A DNA stretch of 29,350 nucleotides, taken from NCBI GenBank assembly GCA_964411275.1, contig CAYPKG010000022.1, forward strand, positions 1 to 29,350. Direction: 5' to 3'. Numbering within the stretch: position 1 is the stretch's first letter; each line of letters starts with the position of its first letter. This stretch comes from CAYPKG01 sp964411275. GTDB taxonomy: Bacteria > Bacillota > Clostridia > Christensenellales > CAG-138. A model generated the notes under the pieces. The model saw only the letters and a program-made list of their open reading frames with translations, made no database searches and was not told where the DNA came from. The position numbers were made by a program, and so were the translations under genes. This document shows positions 7,498 to 14,176 of this stretch, in pieces.

Positions 7498-8397
7498 ATG
7501 GCACTTAAGAATTTTGATGAGCTTATTGCAAAAGTGAAGGGTGGCCCCAAACGCACAGTCGCTGTGGTGGAAGCCCATGATGCCCATGCGTTGGAGGCGG
7601 TTATTCATGCCGGCGATATCGTAAACGCCATTCTCGTGGGCGACAAGGAAAAAATCTCCGCCGCCCTCACAGAGCTTGGGCAGGAGCCGGATCGTTTTAC
7701 AATCGTGGAAGTGCCCGAGGGCATGCATCCCTCCGTGTGCGCGGCCAAGCTCATCCATGAAGGCAAGGCGGACTTCCTCATGAAGGGCAAGATCATGACC
7801 GGCAACCTGTTAAAGGGGGTGCTTTCCCCGGAAGCCAACCTGCGTTCCGGCGGGCTGATGAGCCATATCATTATCGCCGAGGTGCCGGGATATCAAAAGC
7901 TTCTGTGCGTGACCGACGGCGGCATGGTTCCTTATCCCGACCTGGAAAAGAAAAAGCACATCGTAGAGAACGCGGTAACATTCTTCCATGGCCTGGGTTA
8001 TGAAAAGCCCAATGTGGCCGCCCTGTGCGCTGTAGAGGTTGTGAACCCCAAGATGCCGGAGACCGTGGATGCGGCGGAATTAAAGCGCATGAGCATCGAG
8101 GGCGAGCTGCCCAACTGCTATGTGGAAGGCCCCATTTCCTATGACCTGGCTATGGTGCCGGAGCTGTCCGAGGTAAAGGGCTATGAATCTCCCGCGGTTG
8201 GCGATTTTGATATTCTCCTCTGCCCCGAAATCGTTGTGGGCAATGTTTTGGGCAAGTGCTTTGTGTATACCTGCGGCGGCCGCATGGCAGGCATCGTACT
8301 GGGCTGCAAGGTGCCCATCGTGCTGACATCCCGCGGTTCCTCCGCGGATGAAAAATACTTCTCCCTGGCATTGGCCGCGGGCGTATGCAACGGCTAA
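7498..8397 (+). CDS. ptb: Phosphate butyryltransferase
   Basis: 299 aa, the usual length for Ptb. It transfers the butyryl group from butyryl-CoA to phosphate, giving butyryl phosphate and CoA in the cytoplasm. Family features are MKGKIMTGNLLKGVL near residue 95, SHIIIAEVPGYQKLLCVTDGGM near residue 122, and CGGRMAGIVLGCKVPIVLTSR followed by DEKYFSLALA at the C-terminus. AAAGGAGG lies 9 bases before ATG. It is followed by buk after 11 bases. It could act on branched or other short acyl-CoAs as well, which sequence alone does not settle. Confidence 0.95.
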   Translation: MALKNFDELIAKVKGGPKRTVAVVEAHDAHALEAVIHAGDIVNAILVGDKEKISAALTELGQEPDRFTIVEVPEGMHPSVCAAKLIHEGKADFLMKGKIMTGNLLKGVLSPEANLRSGGLMSHIIIAEVPGYQKLLCVTDGGMVPYPDLEKKKHIVENAVTFFHGLGYEKPNVAALCAVEVVNPKMPETVDAAELKRMSIEGELPNCYVEGPISYDLAMVPELSEVKGYESPAVGDFDILLCPEIVVGNVLGKCFVYTCGGRMAGIVLGCKVPIVLTSRGSSADEKYFSLALAAGVCNG

Positions 8398-8408
8398 GGA
8401 GGGAAGAT

Positions 8409-9482
8409 ATGGAGCGTATTCTGGTTATTAACCCCGGCAGCACCTCCACAAAGGTAGCGGTGTTTGACGACGAAACCAAGATATTAAACGAGACCATCCG
8501 CCACCCCGATGAGGATCTCGCGTCTTTTTCCTGGGTGATGGAGCAGGTGGATTACCGCAGGGAGCTCATCGTGCTGGCGATTGAGGAGAAGGGGATCAAG
8601 CTAGACTCCCTTACCTGCATCATGGCCCGGGGCGGATTGCTGCCGCCGGTTCCCTCCGGCGCGTTTCCGGTCAATCAGGACATGGTGGATTATCTCTACA
8701 CCGATAAGGATGGCGCACATGTTTCCAATACGGCGGCGGTCATCGCCCATCAGATCGCGAAGCCTTTGAACATCCCCGCGTATGTGTACGATCCCGTGGC
8801 CCTGGACGAGCTTGCGCCCATCGCCCGGATTACCGGCATGCCGGATATCCCCAAGGAAAGCCGCGGGCACGCGCTCAACTCCCACGCCATGGCCCACCGC
8901 TGCGCCAAGGACATCATGCATAAGCCCACAAATGAATGCACGTTTATCGTGTGCCATTTGGGCGGAGGCTGCTCCACATGGTTGATCGACAAGGGATATT
9001 CCATCGATATGGTCAGCGATGATGACGCGGGCTTTTGCCCGGAGCGCTGCGGCCGCATTCAGGCCCTGCCTCTGGTTAAGATGTGCTATAGCGGCAAGTA
9101 TACCCTGAAGGAAATGGCCAACAAAGTCCGGGGCAACGCGGGCTTGAAAGCGCTTCTGGGCACCAGTGACGCAAGAGAAGTGGAGGCCATGATCGCAAAC
9201 GGCGACGAGCACGCAAAGCTGGTGTATCAGGCCATGGCCTACGGCATGGCCAAAGGCATCGGCGAGCTGGCCACAGCGGTTAAGGGCAAGGTTGACCGGA
9301 TTATACTCACCGGCGGCGTTGTATACTCCAAGATGGTGGCGGGCTGGATTACGGACTACGTCAGCTGGATCGCGCCTGTGGAGGTCATGGCAGGGGAATA
9401 TGAGATGGAAGCCCTGGCAGAGGGCGGCCTTCGGGTGCTGCGCGGTCAAGAGGAACCCAAGCCCTTTGTTTGGAAAAAATAG
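8409..9482 (+). CDS. buk: Butyrate kinase
   Basis: 357 aa acetokinase-family (ASKHA) enzyme. It makes ATP and butyrate from butyryl phosphate, the energy-conserving last step of butyrate fermentation. Visible motifs are the N-terminal phosphate loop NPGSTSTKVAVF, the substrate region ARGGLLPPVPSGAF, HLGGGCSTW near residue 183, and the adenosine-binding ILTGGVVYS near residue 300. The ATG at 8409 follows AAGGAGGG that overlaps the ptb stop region. An upstream in-frame ATG at 8385 lies inside ptb and has no site. ptb and buk clearly form one operon. Confidence 0.96.
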   Translation: MERILVINPGSTSTKVAVFDDETKILNETIRHPDEDLASFSWVMEQVDYRRELIVLAIEEKGIKLDSLTCIMARGGLLPPVPSGAFPVNQDMVDYLYTDKDGAHVSNTAAVIAHQIAKPLNIPAYVYDPVALDELAPIARITGMPDIPKESRGHALNSHAMAHRCAKDIMHKPTNECTFIVCHLGGGCSTWLIDKGYSIDMVSDDDAGFCPERCGRIQALPLVKMCYSGKYTLKEMANKVRGNAGLKALLGTSDAREVEAMIANGDEHAKLVYQAMAYGMAKGIGELATAVKGKVDRIILTGGVVYSKMVAGWITDYVSWIAPVEVMAGEYEMEALAEGGLRVLRGQEEPKPFVWKK

Positions 9483-9505
9483 AGGATGCAGGCATGAACG
9501 ATGGG

Positions 9506-9771
9506 GCGTGGCGCAATGCCACGCTCCAGGCCATCGACAAAGCCAAGGCTTTGTCGATGGGATCACTGCGGTGGTCTTTCCATGCAGCTGCGACCTCGGA
9601 CGATTACATCGTCTGTCGGCCTTGCCGCATGTAGGGTGTCAAAATCACCGCGCATGTCGCTGATTTTGACGGATTTTACTCGGCCCATTACATTTTTTCA
9701 AGGGGCAAAATGGCGGAGCATTTTGCCACCTACTTTGTTAATGATCAGGTGCGTGGCGCAATGCCACGCTC
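9506..9771. repeat. Gene-free block of six consecutive inverted repeats with identical ends
   Basis: The stretch 9483-9879 has no credible gene. It holds six hairpin-forming repeats: 9506-9524 (GCGTGGC/GCCACGC, loop GCAAT); 9531-9560 (perfect 14-bp arms, loop AA); 9599-9613 (GACGAT/ATCGTC); 9638-9670 (10-bp arms GTCAAAATCA/TGATTTTGAC); 9704-9727 (GGCAAAAT/ATTTTGCC); and 9751-9769, identical to the first. The terminal hairpins are part of an exact 21-base direct repeat (9506-9526 and 9751-9771). One of them may also stop buk transcription, although T-runs are weak. It looks like a composite intergenic repeat element or a structured RNA. Confidence 0.7.
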
Positions 9772-9807
9772 TATTTTATTGTTTTATGATTATTTCTCAA
9801 ATTGGGA

Positions 9808-9847
9808 TTGATTTTTTTTGAATACATGGATACAATCATGTTACAAT
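9808..9847 (+). promoter_or_regulatory. Two overlapping promoters of the lrp-type gene
   Basis: TTGATT (9808-9813) with a 17-base spacer and TACAAT (9831-9836). Also TTGAAT (9818-9823) with an 18-base spacer and TACAAT (9842-9847). Both face the Lrp gene, whose ATG is at 9880. Confidence 0.6.
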
Positions 9848-9879
9848 TAGACTGATAGGTTTTTAAAGGCGGTGAAATT

Positions 9880-10314
9880 ATGGACGCGACTGATATCCGG
9901 ATATTGGAGATATTGCAAAAGGATGCGCGGATTTCCATGAAGCAATTGGCAAAGATGATCAATATGAGCGCGCCCTCCGCAATCGAGCGGGTCCGTAAAC
10001 TGGAGGATTCGGGCGTGATCACGGGATATCGGGCTGAGGTCAACCCCAAGGCGCTCAACCGGGCCTTTAGCGCCATTGTCATGCTCGTATTTGACAGCGG
10101 TACCCAGGCCAAATTTCAGGAATACGCCATTGCCAGCCCCGAGATCACGGACTGCGAGATCGTGACGGGGAAATTCAGCGCCTGCGTACGGATTGCCTGC
10201 AAGGACATGGATGATTTCAGGCGGGTACTCAATGAGATCCACGGCTTTGGCGCATCCGAAACATACGTGGTGGTGGATACGGTCAAGCGCTGCGCATGCC
10301 TGCTGCCATATTAG
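9880..10314 (+). CDS. Lrp/AsnC-family transcriptional regulator
   Basis: 144 aa, standard length. The N-terminal winged helix-turn-helix starts DATDIRILEILQKDARISMKQ, with the recognition region MSAPSAIERVRKLEDSGVITGY typical of Lrp/AsnC. The C-terminal RAM (ligand-binding, oligomerisation) domain covers about residues 65-140. Such regulators bind amino acids and control amino-acid metabolism or transport. The convergent neighbour is an amino-acid-binding lipoprotein, which is a reasonable but unproven target. An AGGCGGTG site precedes the ATG. The 3' region carries a conserved element and a strong terminator. Confidence 0.93.
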   Translation: MDATDIRILEILQKDARISMKQLAKMINMSAPSAIERVRKLEDSGVITGYRAEVNPKALNRAFSAIVMLVFDSGTQAKFQEYAIASPEITDCEIVTGKFSACVRIACKDMDDFRRVLNEIHGFGASETYVVVDTVKRCACLLPY

Positions 10315-10328
10315 AGTGATACGACAGT

Positions 10329-10374
10329 AAGGGGTTGCGACCCTTGATAATCCCCAAAGGACTTTTTCGACAGT
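10329..10374 (+). ncRNA. Conserved 3'-untranslated element, copy A (after lrp)
   Basis: The 46-base element sits between the lrp stop codon and its terminator. It starts with a small hairpin (AAGGG / CCCTT), then has CCCTTGATAATCCCCAAAG, ending TTTCGACAGT. A second copy in the same position follows carD on the other strand (22350-22396). Over the 34 bases after the loop, 32 are identical. It is more likely a repeated RNA-level or transcription-end element than chance. Confidence 0.6.
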
Positions 10375-10377
10375 GTC

Positions 10378-10425
10378 AACGCCCCTTCCGCATGCGCGGA
10401 AGGGGCGTTTTGGCTTTTTGTTTTG
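10378..10425 (+). terminator. Rho-independent terminator of lrp
   Basis: A perfect 14-bp stem (10378-10391 with 10396-10409) with tetraloop ATGC, followed by TTTGGCTTTTTGTTTT. It lies 4 bases after the conserved element and also separates lrp from the convergent lipoprotein gene. Confidence 0.92.
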
Positions 10426-10431
10426 GCTTGA

Positions 10432-11235
10432 TTATTTTACGATGGTGACATCCTTGCCAAACCATTTTTCGCTGAGTTTCGCCAGGGTACCGTCGTCGGC
10501 CATAGCGGTAAGCTGCTTCCAGATTTCCGCTTCCAGTGCATTGTATCCCTTTTTCACGCCGATGCCGTACTCCTCTTCGGCCAGGGCCTCGTCGATGACC
10601 CGAAACGCCATGCCGCCCACGGAAATGTTGTAGTTGGCAACCACTTCGTCCATCAGCACGCCGTCACAGCCGCCCGCCTGGAGATCCATGAGGGCTTTCA
10701 TGTTGTCATCATACTCCAGGGGCTCGCCGCCGGCGATGTTGGCCTTAAAATCGGGCTTCCCATCCAGCGCGTCCGCTGCGGAGGACGCCGCCTGCAGCGC
10801 AAGCTTCTTGCCCGCGAAGTCCGCGAGGGACTGTACTTCGCTGTCCTCGCGCACCACCAGCACCTGCCGGTTGCGCATGTAGCCGGGGGTTACGGTGTTT
10901 TTATCGATGCGCTCCTGGGTGATGGTGTAGCCGTTCCAGATCACATCGATGGCGCCGGTGTCCAACTCCGTGTCCTTTTGATTCCAATCGATGGGCTTGG
11001 GCTCCAGCGTCACGCCCATGCGGTTGGCCACTTCTGCGGCGATGTCCACGTCAAAGCCGACGATTGTGTCCGCTTCATCCCGAAATGACATGGGCGGGAA
11101 CGCGTCGTCCATTCCCTGAACCAAAGTGCCCTTTTTCAGCACATCGTCAAGGGAAGTGTCCTTTTGTTCCTGGGCGCAACCCAGCGCGCACAGCGCCAGA
11201 GCGAAGATCAGGGCAAATGCTAGTAGTTTTTTCAT
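10432..11235 (-). CDS. Amino-acid ABC transporter substrate-binding lipoprotein
   Basis: 267 aa. The signal peptide ends in a lipobox (CALGC, Cys about residue 20), so it is anchored outside the membrane. The body is a type-3 periplasmic-binding-protein fold: TLVQGMDDAFPPMSF, then GFDVDIAAEVANRMGV, and WNGYTITQERI near residue 105. It resembles polar amino-acid, cystine or glutamine binding proteins. AGGAGG precedes the ATG by about 10 bases. No permease or ATPase gene is nearby, so it must share a transporter encoded elsewhere. The ligand is unknown; the Lrp gene next door fits an amino acid. Confidence 0.92.
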   Translation of the reverse strand: MKKLLAFALIFALALCALGCAQEQKDTSLDDVLKKGTLVQGMDDAFPPMSFRDEADTIVGFDVDIAAEVANRMGVTLEPKPIDWNQKDTELDTGAIDVIWNGYTITQERIDKNTVTPGYMRNRQVLVVREDSEVQSLADFAGKKLALQAASSAADALDGKPDFKANIAGGEPLEYDDNMKALMDLQAGGCDGVLMDEVVANYNISVGGMAFRVIDEALAEEEYGIGVKKGYNALEAEIWKQLTAMADDGTLAKLSEKWFGKDVTIVK

Positions 11236-11294
11236 GATTGTAGTTCCTCCTGAATTCCATCCTTATATATACGGCATAAACACCATACTTCTCT

Positions 11295-11323
11295 ATAGTA
11301 GCGCATTAGCAAGCTAAAGTAAA
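11295..11323 (-). promoter_or_regulatory. Candidate promoter of the lipoprotein gene
   Basis: On the minus strand TTTACT (11323-11318), a 17-base spacer and TACTAT (11300-11295), about 60 bases before the ATG. It lies just beyond the end of the MocR gene. Confidence 0.45.
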
Positions 11324-11343
11324 GAACAAAATATAAGAAGAAA

Positions 11344-12717
11344 TTATTTGATATATAGTTTTCCCCGCTCGCGGCTTGCAAGCTCCAGAAAGACATCGTC
11401 CATTGTTTGCAGGGCGGTTTCCAGGGACTCTGGCACAAGTCCAGCTACACTTACCCGCAGATGCCGCTGTGCTCCCACCATGGGCGCGCAATAATAGCGG
11501 CTGCCCGCCCCCACACGCACGCCCCGCTGACGGCAGGCGGAATAGACCAAAGCGTCCGAAAGGGTCTCGGGCAGCATGAGCCAGAAGTCCACGCCTCCAT
11601 TTGGCGGGATGCATTGCACGCCCCATTGCGCCCACTGCTGAAGATGGGGAAGAACCTGAGCCCGCCTGGCGCGAAACATTTCTTTCAAAGAATTGATATG
11701 TGATTTTTGCTCCGGCCCGGACAGGCAGCGGCACAGCGCCCGCTGGATCAGGCCGGAGGCGGACAGCTCGCTTTGGCGCTTGATATGATCCAGGGCGGCA
11801 ACCAGCTCGGGTCTCGCGAGCAGAAAGCCGGTGCGGATGCCGGGCATCATGATCTTGGAAAAGCTTTTGATATGGATCACCCGGTCCGGCATAAGGGCAT
11901 ATATGGGCGGGCGGGGCGCGTCCATCAGTTCGCTGACAACGTCCTCCTCCAATATGTAGAAATCATACTCCTGGGCCAAAGCGCACAGCCGCCGCATGTT
12001 TTTTAATGGCATGCAGACCGTGGTCGGGGTTTGCAAAAGCGGCATGGTATATACGAGCCGGGGCCGGGTGCGGCGGACAAAGCCCTCCAAAAGATCCAAA
12101 TCCATCCCTTCCGGGCCCACCGGGATGCCGAGAATACGCGCACCTTGCGCCGCAAACACCGCCTGGGCGCCGGGGTAGGAGGGGTTTTCCATGAGCACAG
12201 TGGTGCCGGGGCGCACCAGAAGCCGGGCCGCGATATCCAGCGCCTGCTGCGCCCCGGAGGTGATGAGCACATTTTCGCTTTTGCAGGGGGCGCTTTGATT
12301 GCACATCATCGCAGCAATCGCCTCCCTGAGCCCCGGGTAGCCACAGCCGGGCTGATAGGTGAAGGCGTTTTCCCGGTCCGCGTCCAGCACGTCGCTGATG
12401 GCTTTCTTAAACATGGCGAAAGGGAAAGCGTCGGAACCGGGAACGCCGCTCATGAGATCCAGCCCCGGTTGCGCTTCCTGTTCCGGCGCTTGCGGGAGCA
12501 AAGCACGGCCAGGCAGCGCAAACATCCCGGATCGGGGTCGGGAATAGCACAGGCCCGCCTCCTCCAGAACGCGGTATGCCGCGATGACGGTGCTGCGGGA
12601 CACGTTTAGCTCCTGGGATAATGCCCGCACCGAGGGGAGACGCTCCCCCTGCTGCATCTCCTCTATGCGGGCCGCCATCTTGTTGGCAACCTCCTGATAT
12701 AATACATTGTCTTCCAC
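11344..12717 (-). CDS. MocR/PdxR-type regulator (GntR helix-turn-helix fused to aminotransferase fold)
   Basis: 457 aa from a GTG start. The N-terminal GntR winged helix (residues about 1-70) contains RLPSVRALSQELNVSRSTV. It is followed by a class I/II aminotransferase-like domain: NPSYPGAQAVF near residue 175, EEDVVSEL near residue 255 (the Asp contacting the PLP ring), and SFSKIMMPGIRTGF (the PLP lysine). MocR proteins use PLP as effector or cofactor to regulate vitamin B6, GABA or related genes. The GTG at 12717 has AAGGAGG 5 bases upstream. An ATG at 12786 would place the operator palindrome inside the gene, so GTG is preferred. It is divergent from an ECF S-component that it probably controls. 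Confidence 0.92.
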   Translation of the reverse strand: MEDNVLYQEVANKMAARIEEMQQGERLPSVRALSQELNVSRSTVIAAYRVLEEAGLCYSRPRSGMFALPGRALLPQAPEQEAQPGLDLMSGVPGSDAFPFAMFKKAISDVLDADRENAFTYQPGCGYPGLREAIAAMMCNQSAPCKSENVLITSGAQQALDIAARLLVRPGTTVLMENPSYPGAQAVFAAQGARILGIPVGPEGMDLDLLEGFVRRTRPRLVYTMPLLQTPTTVCMPLKNMRRLCALAQEYDFYILEEDVVSELMDAPRPPIYALMPDRVIHIKSFSKIMMPGIRTGFLLARPELVAALDHIKRQSELSASGLIQRALCRCLSGPEQKSHINSLKEMFRARRAQVLPHLQQWAQWGVQCIPPNGGVDFWLMLPETLSDALVYSACRQRGVRVGAGSRYYCAPMVGAQRHLRVSVAGLVPESLETALQTMDDVFLELASRERGKLYIK

Positions 12718-12747
12718 GTGCGCCTCCTTAGCTTTGCCCTGGCGATA

Positions 12748-12761
12748 CTGTACCGGTACAG
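12748..12761. promoter_or_regulatory. Perfect operator palindrome between mocR and the ECF gene
   Basis: CTGTACCGGTACAG is a perfect 14-base palindrome, flanked on both sides by the direct repeat GATAC (12744-12748 and 12761-12765). On the minus strand it fills the spacer between a possible -35 TTTACG and -10 TATCGC of mocR. Autoregulation plus control of the divergent gene is a natural reading. Confidence 0.6.
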
Positions 12762-12775
12762 ATACCGTAAAATAT

Positions 12776-12798
12776 TGGCCGGCCACTTGTGCCGGCCA
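12776..12798. repeat. Second inverted repeat in the mocR-ECF intergenic region
   Basis: TGGCCGGC (12776-12783), seven bases, GCCGGCCA (12791-12798). It overlaps the -35 of the ECF promoter, so a bound protein here would block transcription. Confidence 0.45.
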
Positions 12799-12815
12799 GA
12801 ATGGAATGGTATAAC
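12787..12815 (+). promoter_or_regulatory. Promoter of the ECF S-component gene
   Basis: TTGTGC (12787-12792), a 17-base spacer and TATAAC (12810-12815), with a TGG extended -10. The gene starts 54 bases downstream. Confidence 0.6.
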
Positions 12816-12868
12816 CTTATCATGTCTTTGGAACATCCGCAAGACGGGAAAAAAAGCGAGGAAATTTT

Positions 12869-13375
12869 ATGCGAATTGATTTATCCAACAAAATCCACCG
12901 GCTGGTGCTGTGTGGCCTGCTGGCCGCCTGTATTCTAGTTTTGACTATCGTACTGGCGGTACCCATTCCGAATATGACGGGCGCGTATGTGAATTTAGGG
13001 GATGCGGGTGTGTACCTTGCGGCAGCCGTGCTGGGCGGGCCCTGGGGGGCGTTGTCTGCGGCGGTGGGCAGCGCGCTTGCGGACGTGATGCTGGGCAGCG
13101 CCCTTTACGCAATTCCCACGTTTTTGATCAAGGGATTGATGGCGTTTTTTGCGGGGCTGCTTCTAAAACGGTTTTCCGCCGGAAAACGGCTGATTGCCCT
13201 TGCAATTGCCGGATCGGTTATGCCGGTTGGGTATTTTCTCTTCGAGACGGCGCTTTATGGTGCCGGGCCGGCGCTGATTGGCGTGCCAGCCAATCTCGTG
13301 CAGTATGGGGTGGGGATACTGTTAGGCTCGCCGGTAATCGCCATCGTGGAGAAGTTTTTAGGCGCGCGGGCATAG
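12869..13375 (+). CDS. ECF transporter S component (substrate-binding membrane subunit)
   Basis: 168 aa, strongly hydrophobic, about five or six membrane helices. The region NLGDAGVYLAAAVLGGPWGALSAAVGSALAD, then YAIPTFLIKGLMAFFAGLL, is typical of ECF S-components. S-components bind a vitamin and use a shared energising module (EcfA, EcfA', EcfT) encoded elsewhere. Divergence from a MocR regulator suggests a vitamin B6 compound as substrate (PdxU-like), by analogy with MocR-linked B6 transporters; sequence alone does not prove the ligand. A GAGGA site precedes the ATG. Confidence 0.85.
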   Translation: MRIDLSNKIHRLVLCGLLAACILVLTIVLAVPIPNMTGAYVNLGDAGVYLAAAVLGGPWGALSAAVGSALADVMLGSALYAIPTFLIKGLMAFFAGLLLKRFSAGKRLIALAIAGSVMPVGYFLFETALYGAGPALIGVPANLVQYGVGILLGSPVIAIVEKFLGARA

Positions 13376-13391
13376 CTGGCGTTTCGGACAT

Positions 13392-13422
13392 AAGCTCCGG
13401 GGTTTTCTCCCGGGGCTTTTTT
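13392..13422 (+). terminator. Rho-independent terminator of the ECF gene
   Basis: GCTCCGGG pairs with CCCGGGGC (one G-T pair) around a short loop and is followed by six T. It starts about 20 bases after the stop codon. Confidence 0.88.
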
Positions 13423-13424
13423 GT

Positions 13425-13717
13425 GCCCATACATACAGAATTTTCCTATATTAGAAGTCAATAGCGCATTTGCTCGAACTTTTACAGAATTTGATTTAAG
13501 ATGCTCGAATTTTCGGAAATAAATAATATATAAAGACGCTATAAATCGGAATTCTGTGTATATAGTATATTCAATCTATTCTTTTCCCCAGAATTTGTCA
13601 GAAATAATGTAGAAATTTGTCGAATATTTTTTGATAATGTAGGAGTGACTTGAAAAGGGAAGTTACAGGCTATATTGTCTAAATATAGCATATTTTTGCT
13701 AAAGGGGAGGAAAAAGA
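13425..13717 (+). promoter_or_regulatory. AT-rich control region of the Spo0A_C-type gene
   Basis: This gene-free stretch is far more AT-rich than its surroundings and full of short repeats. TGCTCGAA occurs at 13471 and 13502 (31 bases apart). AATTTGTC occurs at 13592 and 13614 (22 bases apart), the second continuing as TGTCGAA (13618-13624), an exact Spo0A-box core. A possible promoter is TTGAAA (13650-13655), 17-base spacer, TATTGT (13673-13678). A perfect inverted repeat GCTATAT/ATATAGC (13669-13675, 13683-13689) overlaps the -10. Confidence 0.5.
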
Positions 13718-14050
13718 ATGAGGAACAAAATTGAACGAAGTCTACTCGACATATGGAGCTCGGCAGGCATGCGGGGCTACTGGTGCGCAGTAGAGGCAAC
13801 GGAATGGGTATGCCATTGCGTAACACCGTGGAATATCACAAAGGATGTTTACGCCGCAGTTGCGGAGCGGCTGAACATGAATGTTCGATGTGTGGAAAAG
13901 AACCTGCGTTATTACATTGATTGCGTATGGAAGTATGGCAATGTAGAAAAGCTGGGCCCCCTGTTTGGAGAGCGCAGCATGAAACCGGGCAATAAAGAGT
14001 TTATCTCCGTACTGGCCAGACGGCTGCAATTGGGGGAAAAGGAGGCATAG
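13718..14050 (+). CDS. Free-standing Spo0A C-terminal (DNA-binding) domain protein
   Basis: 110 aa. The whole protein aligns by eye with the Spo0A effector domain. ITKDVYAAVAERLNMNVRCVE matches the ITKVLYPDIAKKFNTTASRVE region, then LRYYIDCVWKYGN matches the recognition-helix region, then LFG and KPGNKEFISVLARRLQL match the end of Spo0A. There is no receiver domain, so it cannot be controlled by phosphorylation in the normal way. GGGGAGG lies 7 bases before ATG. Spo0A-box-like repeats upstream suggest it belongs to the sporulation network or regulates itself. It precedes a luxE/luxC-like pair. It could be an activator, or a competitor of Spo0A at its sites; both are inference. Confidence 0.82.
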   Translation: MRNKIERSLLDIWSSAGMRGYWCAVEATEWVCHCVTPWNITKDVYAAVAERLNMNVRCVEKNLRYYIDCVWKYGNVEKLGPLFGERSMKPGNKEFISVLARRLQLGEKEA

Positions 14051-14107
14051 ACATAGTATTTTAGGCTGCGCCGTGATAGAATAAGCAAAATGGTTGGAGG
14101 GCAGTCT

Positions 14108-14176
14108 ATGGGTAGAATGAATGCCATTGCCGTGTGGCACGCCGGACTGTCAAACAGGAGGCGGGCATGGATGTAA
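14108..14176 (+). CDS. Possible 22-residue leader peptide overlapping luxE
   Basis: The open frame encodes MGRMNAIAVWHAGLSNRRRA plus WM. It has a good ribosome binding site (GGAGGG, 14096-14101, 6 bases before ATG). Its stop overlaps the first codons of the luxE-like gene, so it could couple translation to that gene. No homology is recognised; it may be chance. Confidence 0.3.
   Translation: MGRMNAIAVWHAGLSNRRRAWM

Noticed and set aside
8601..9566. 321-codon minus-strand frame over buk
   Set aside because: It is a shadow of buk, which has a full family match.
12762..12868. Riboswitch in the ECF S-component leader
   Set aside because: The stretch from the promoter to ATG is only about 50 bases and shows no known riboswitch core.
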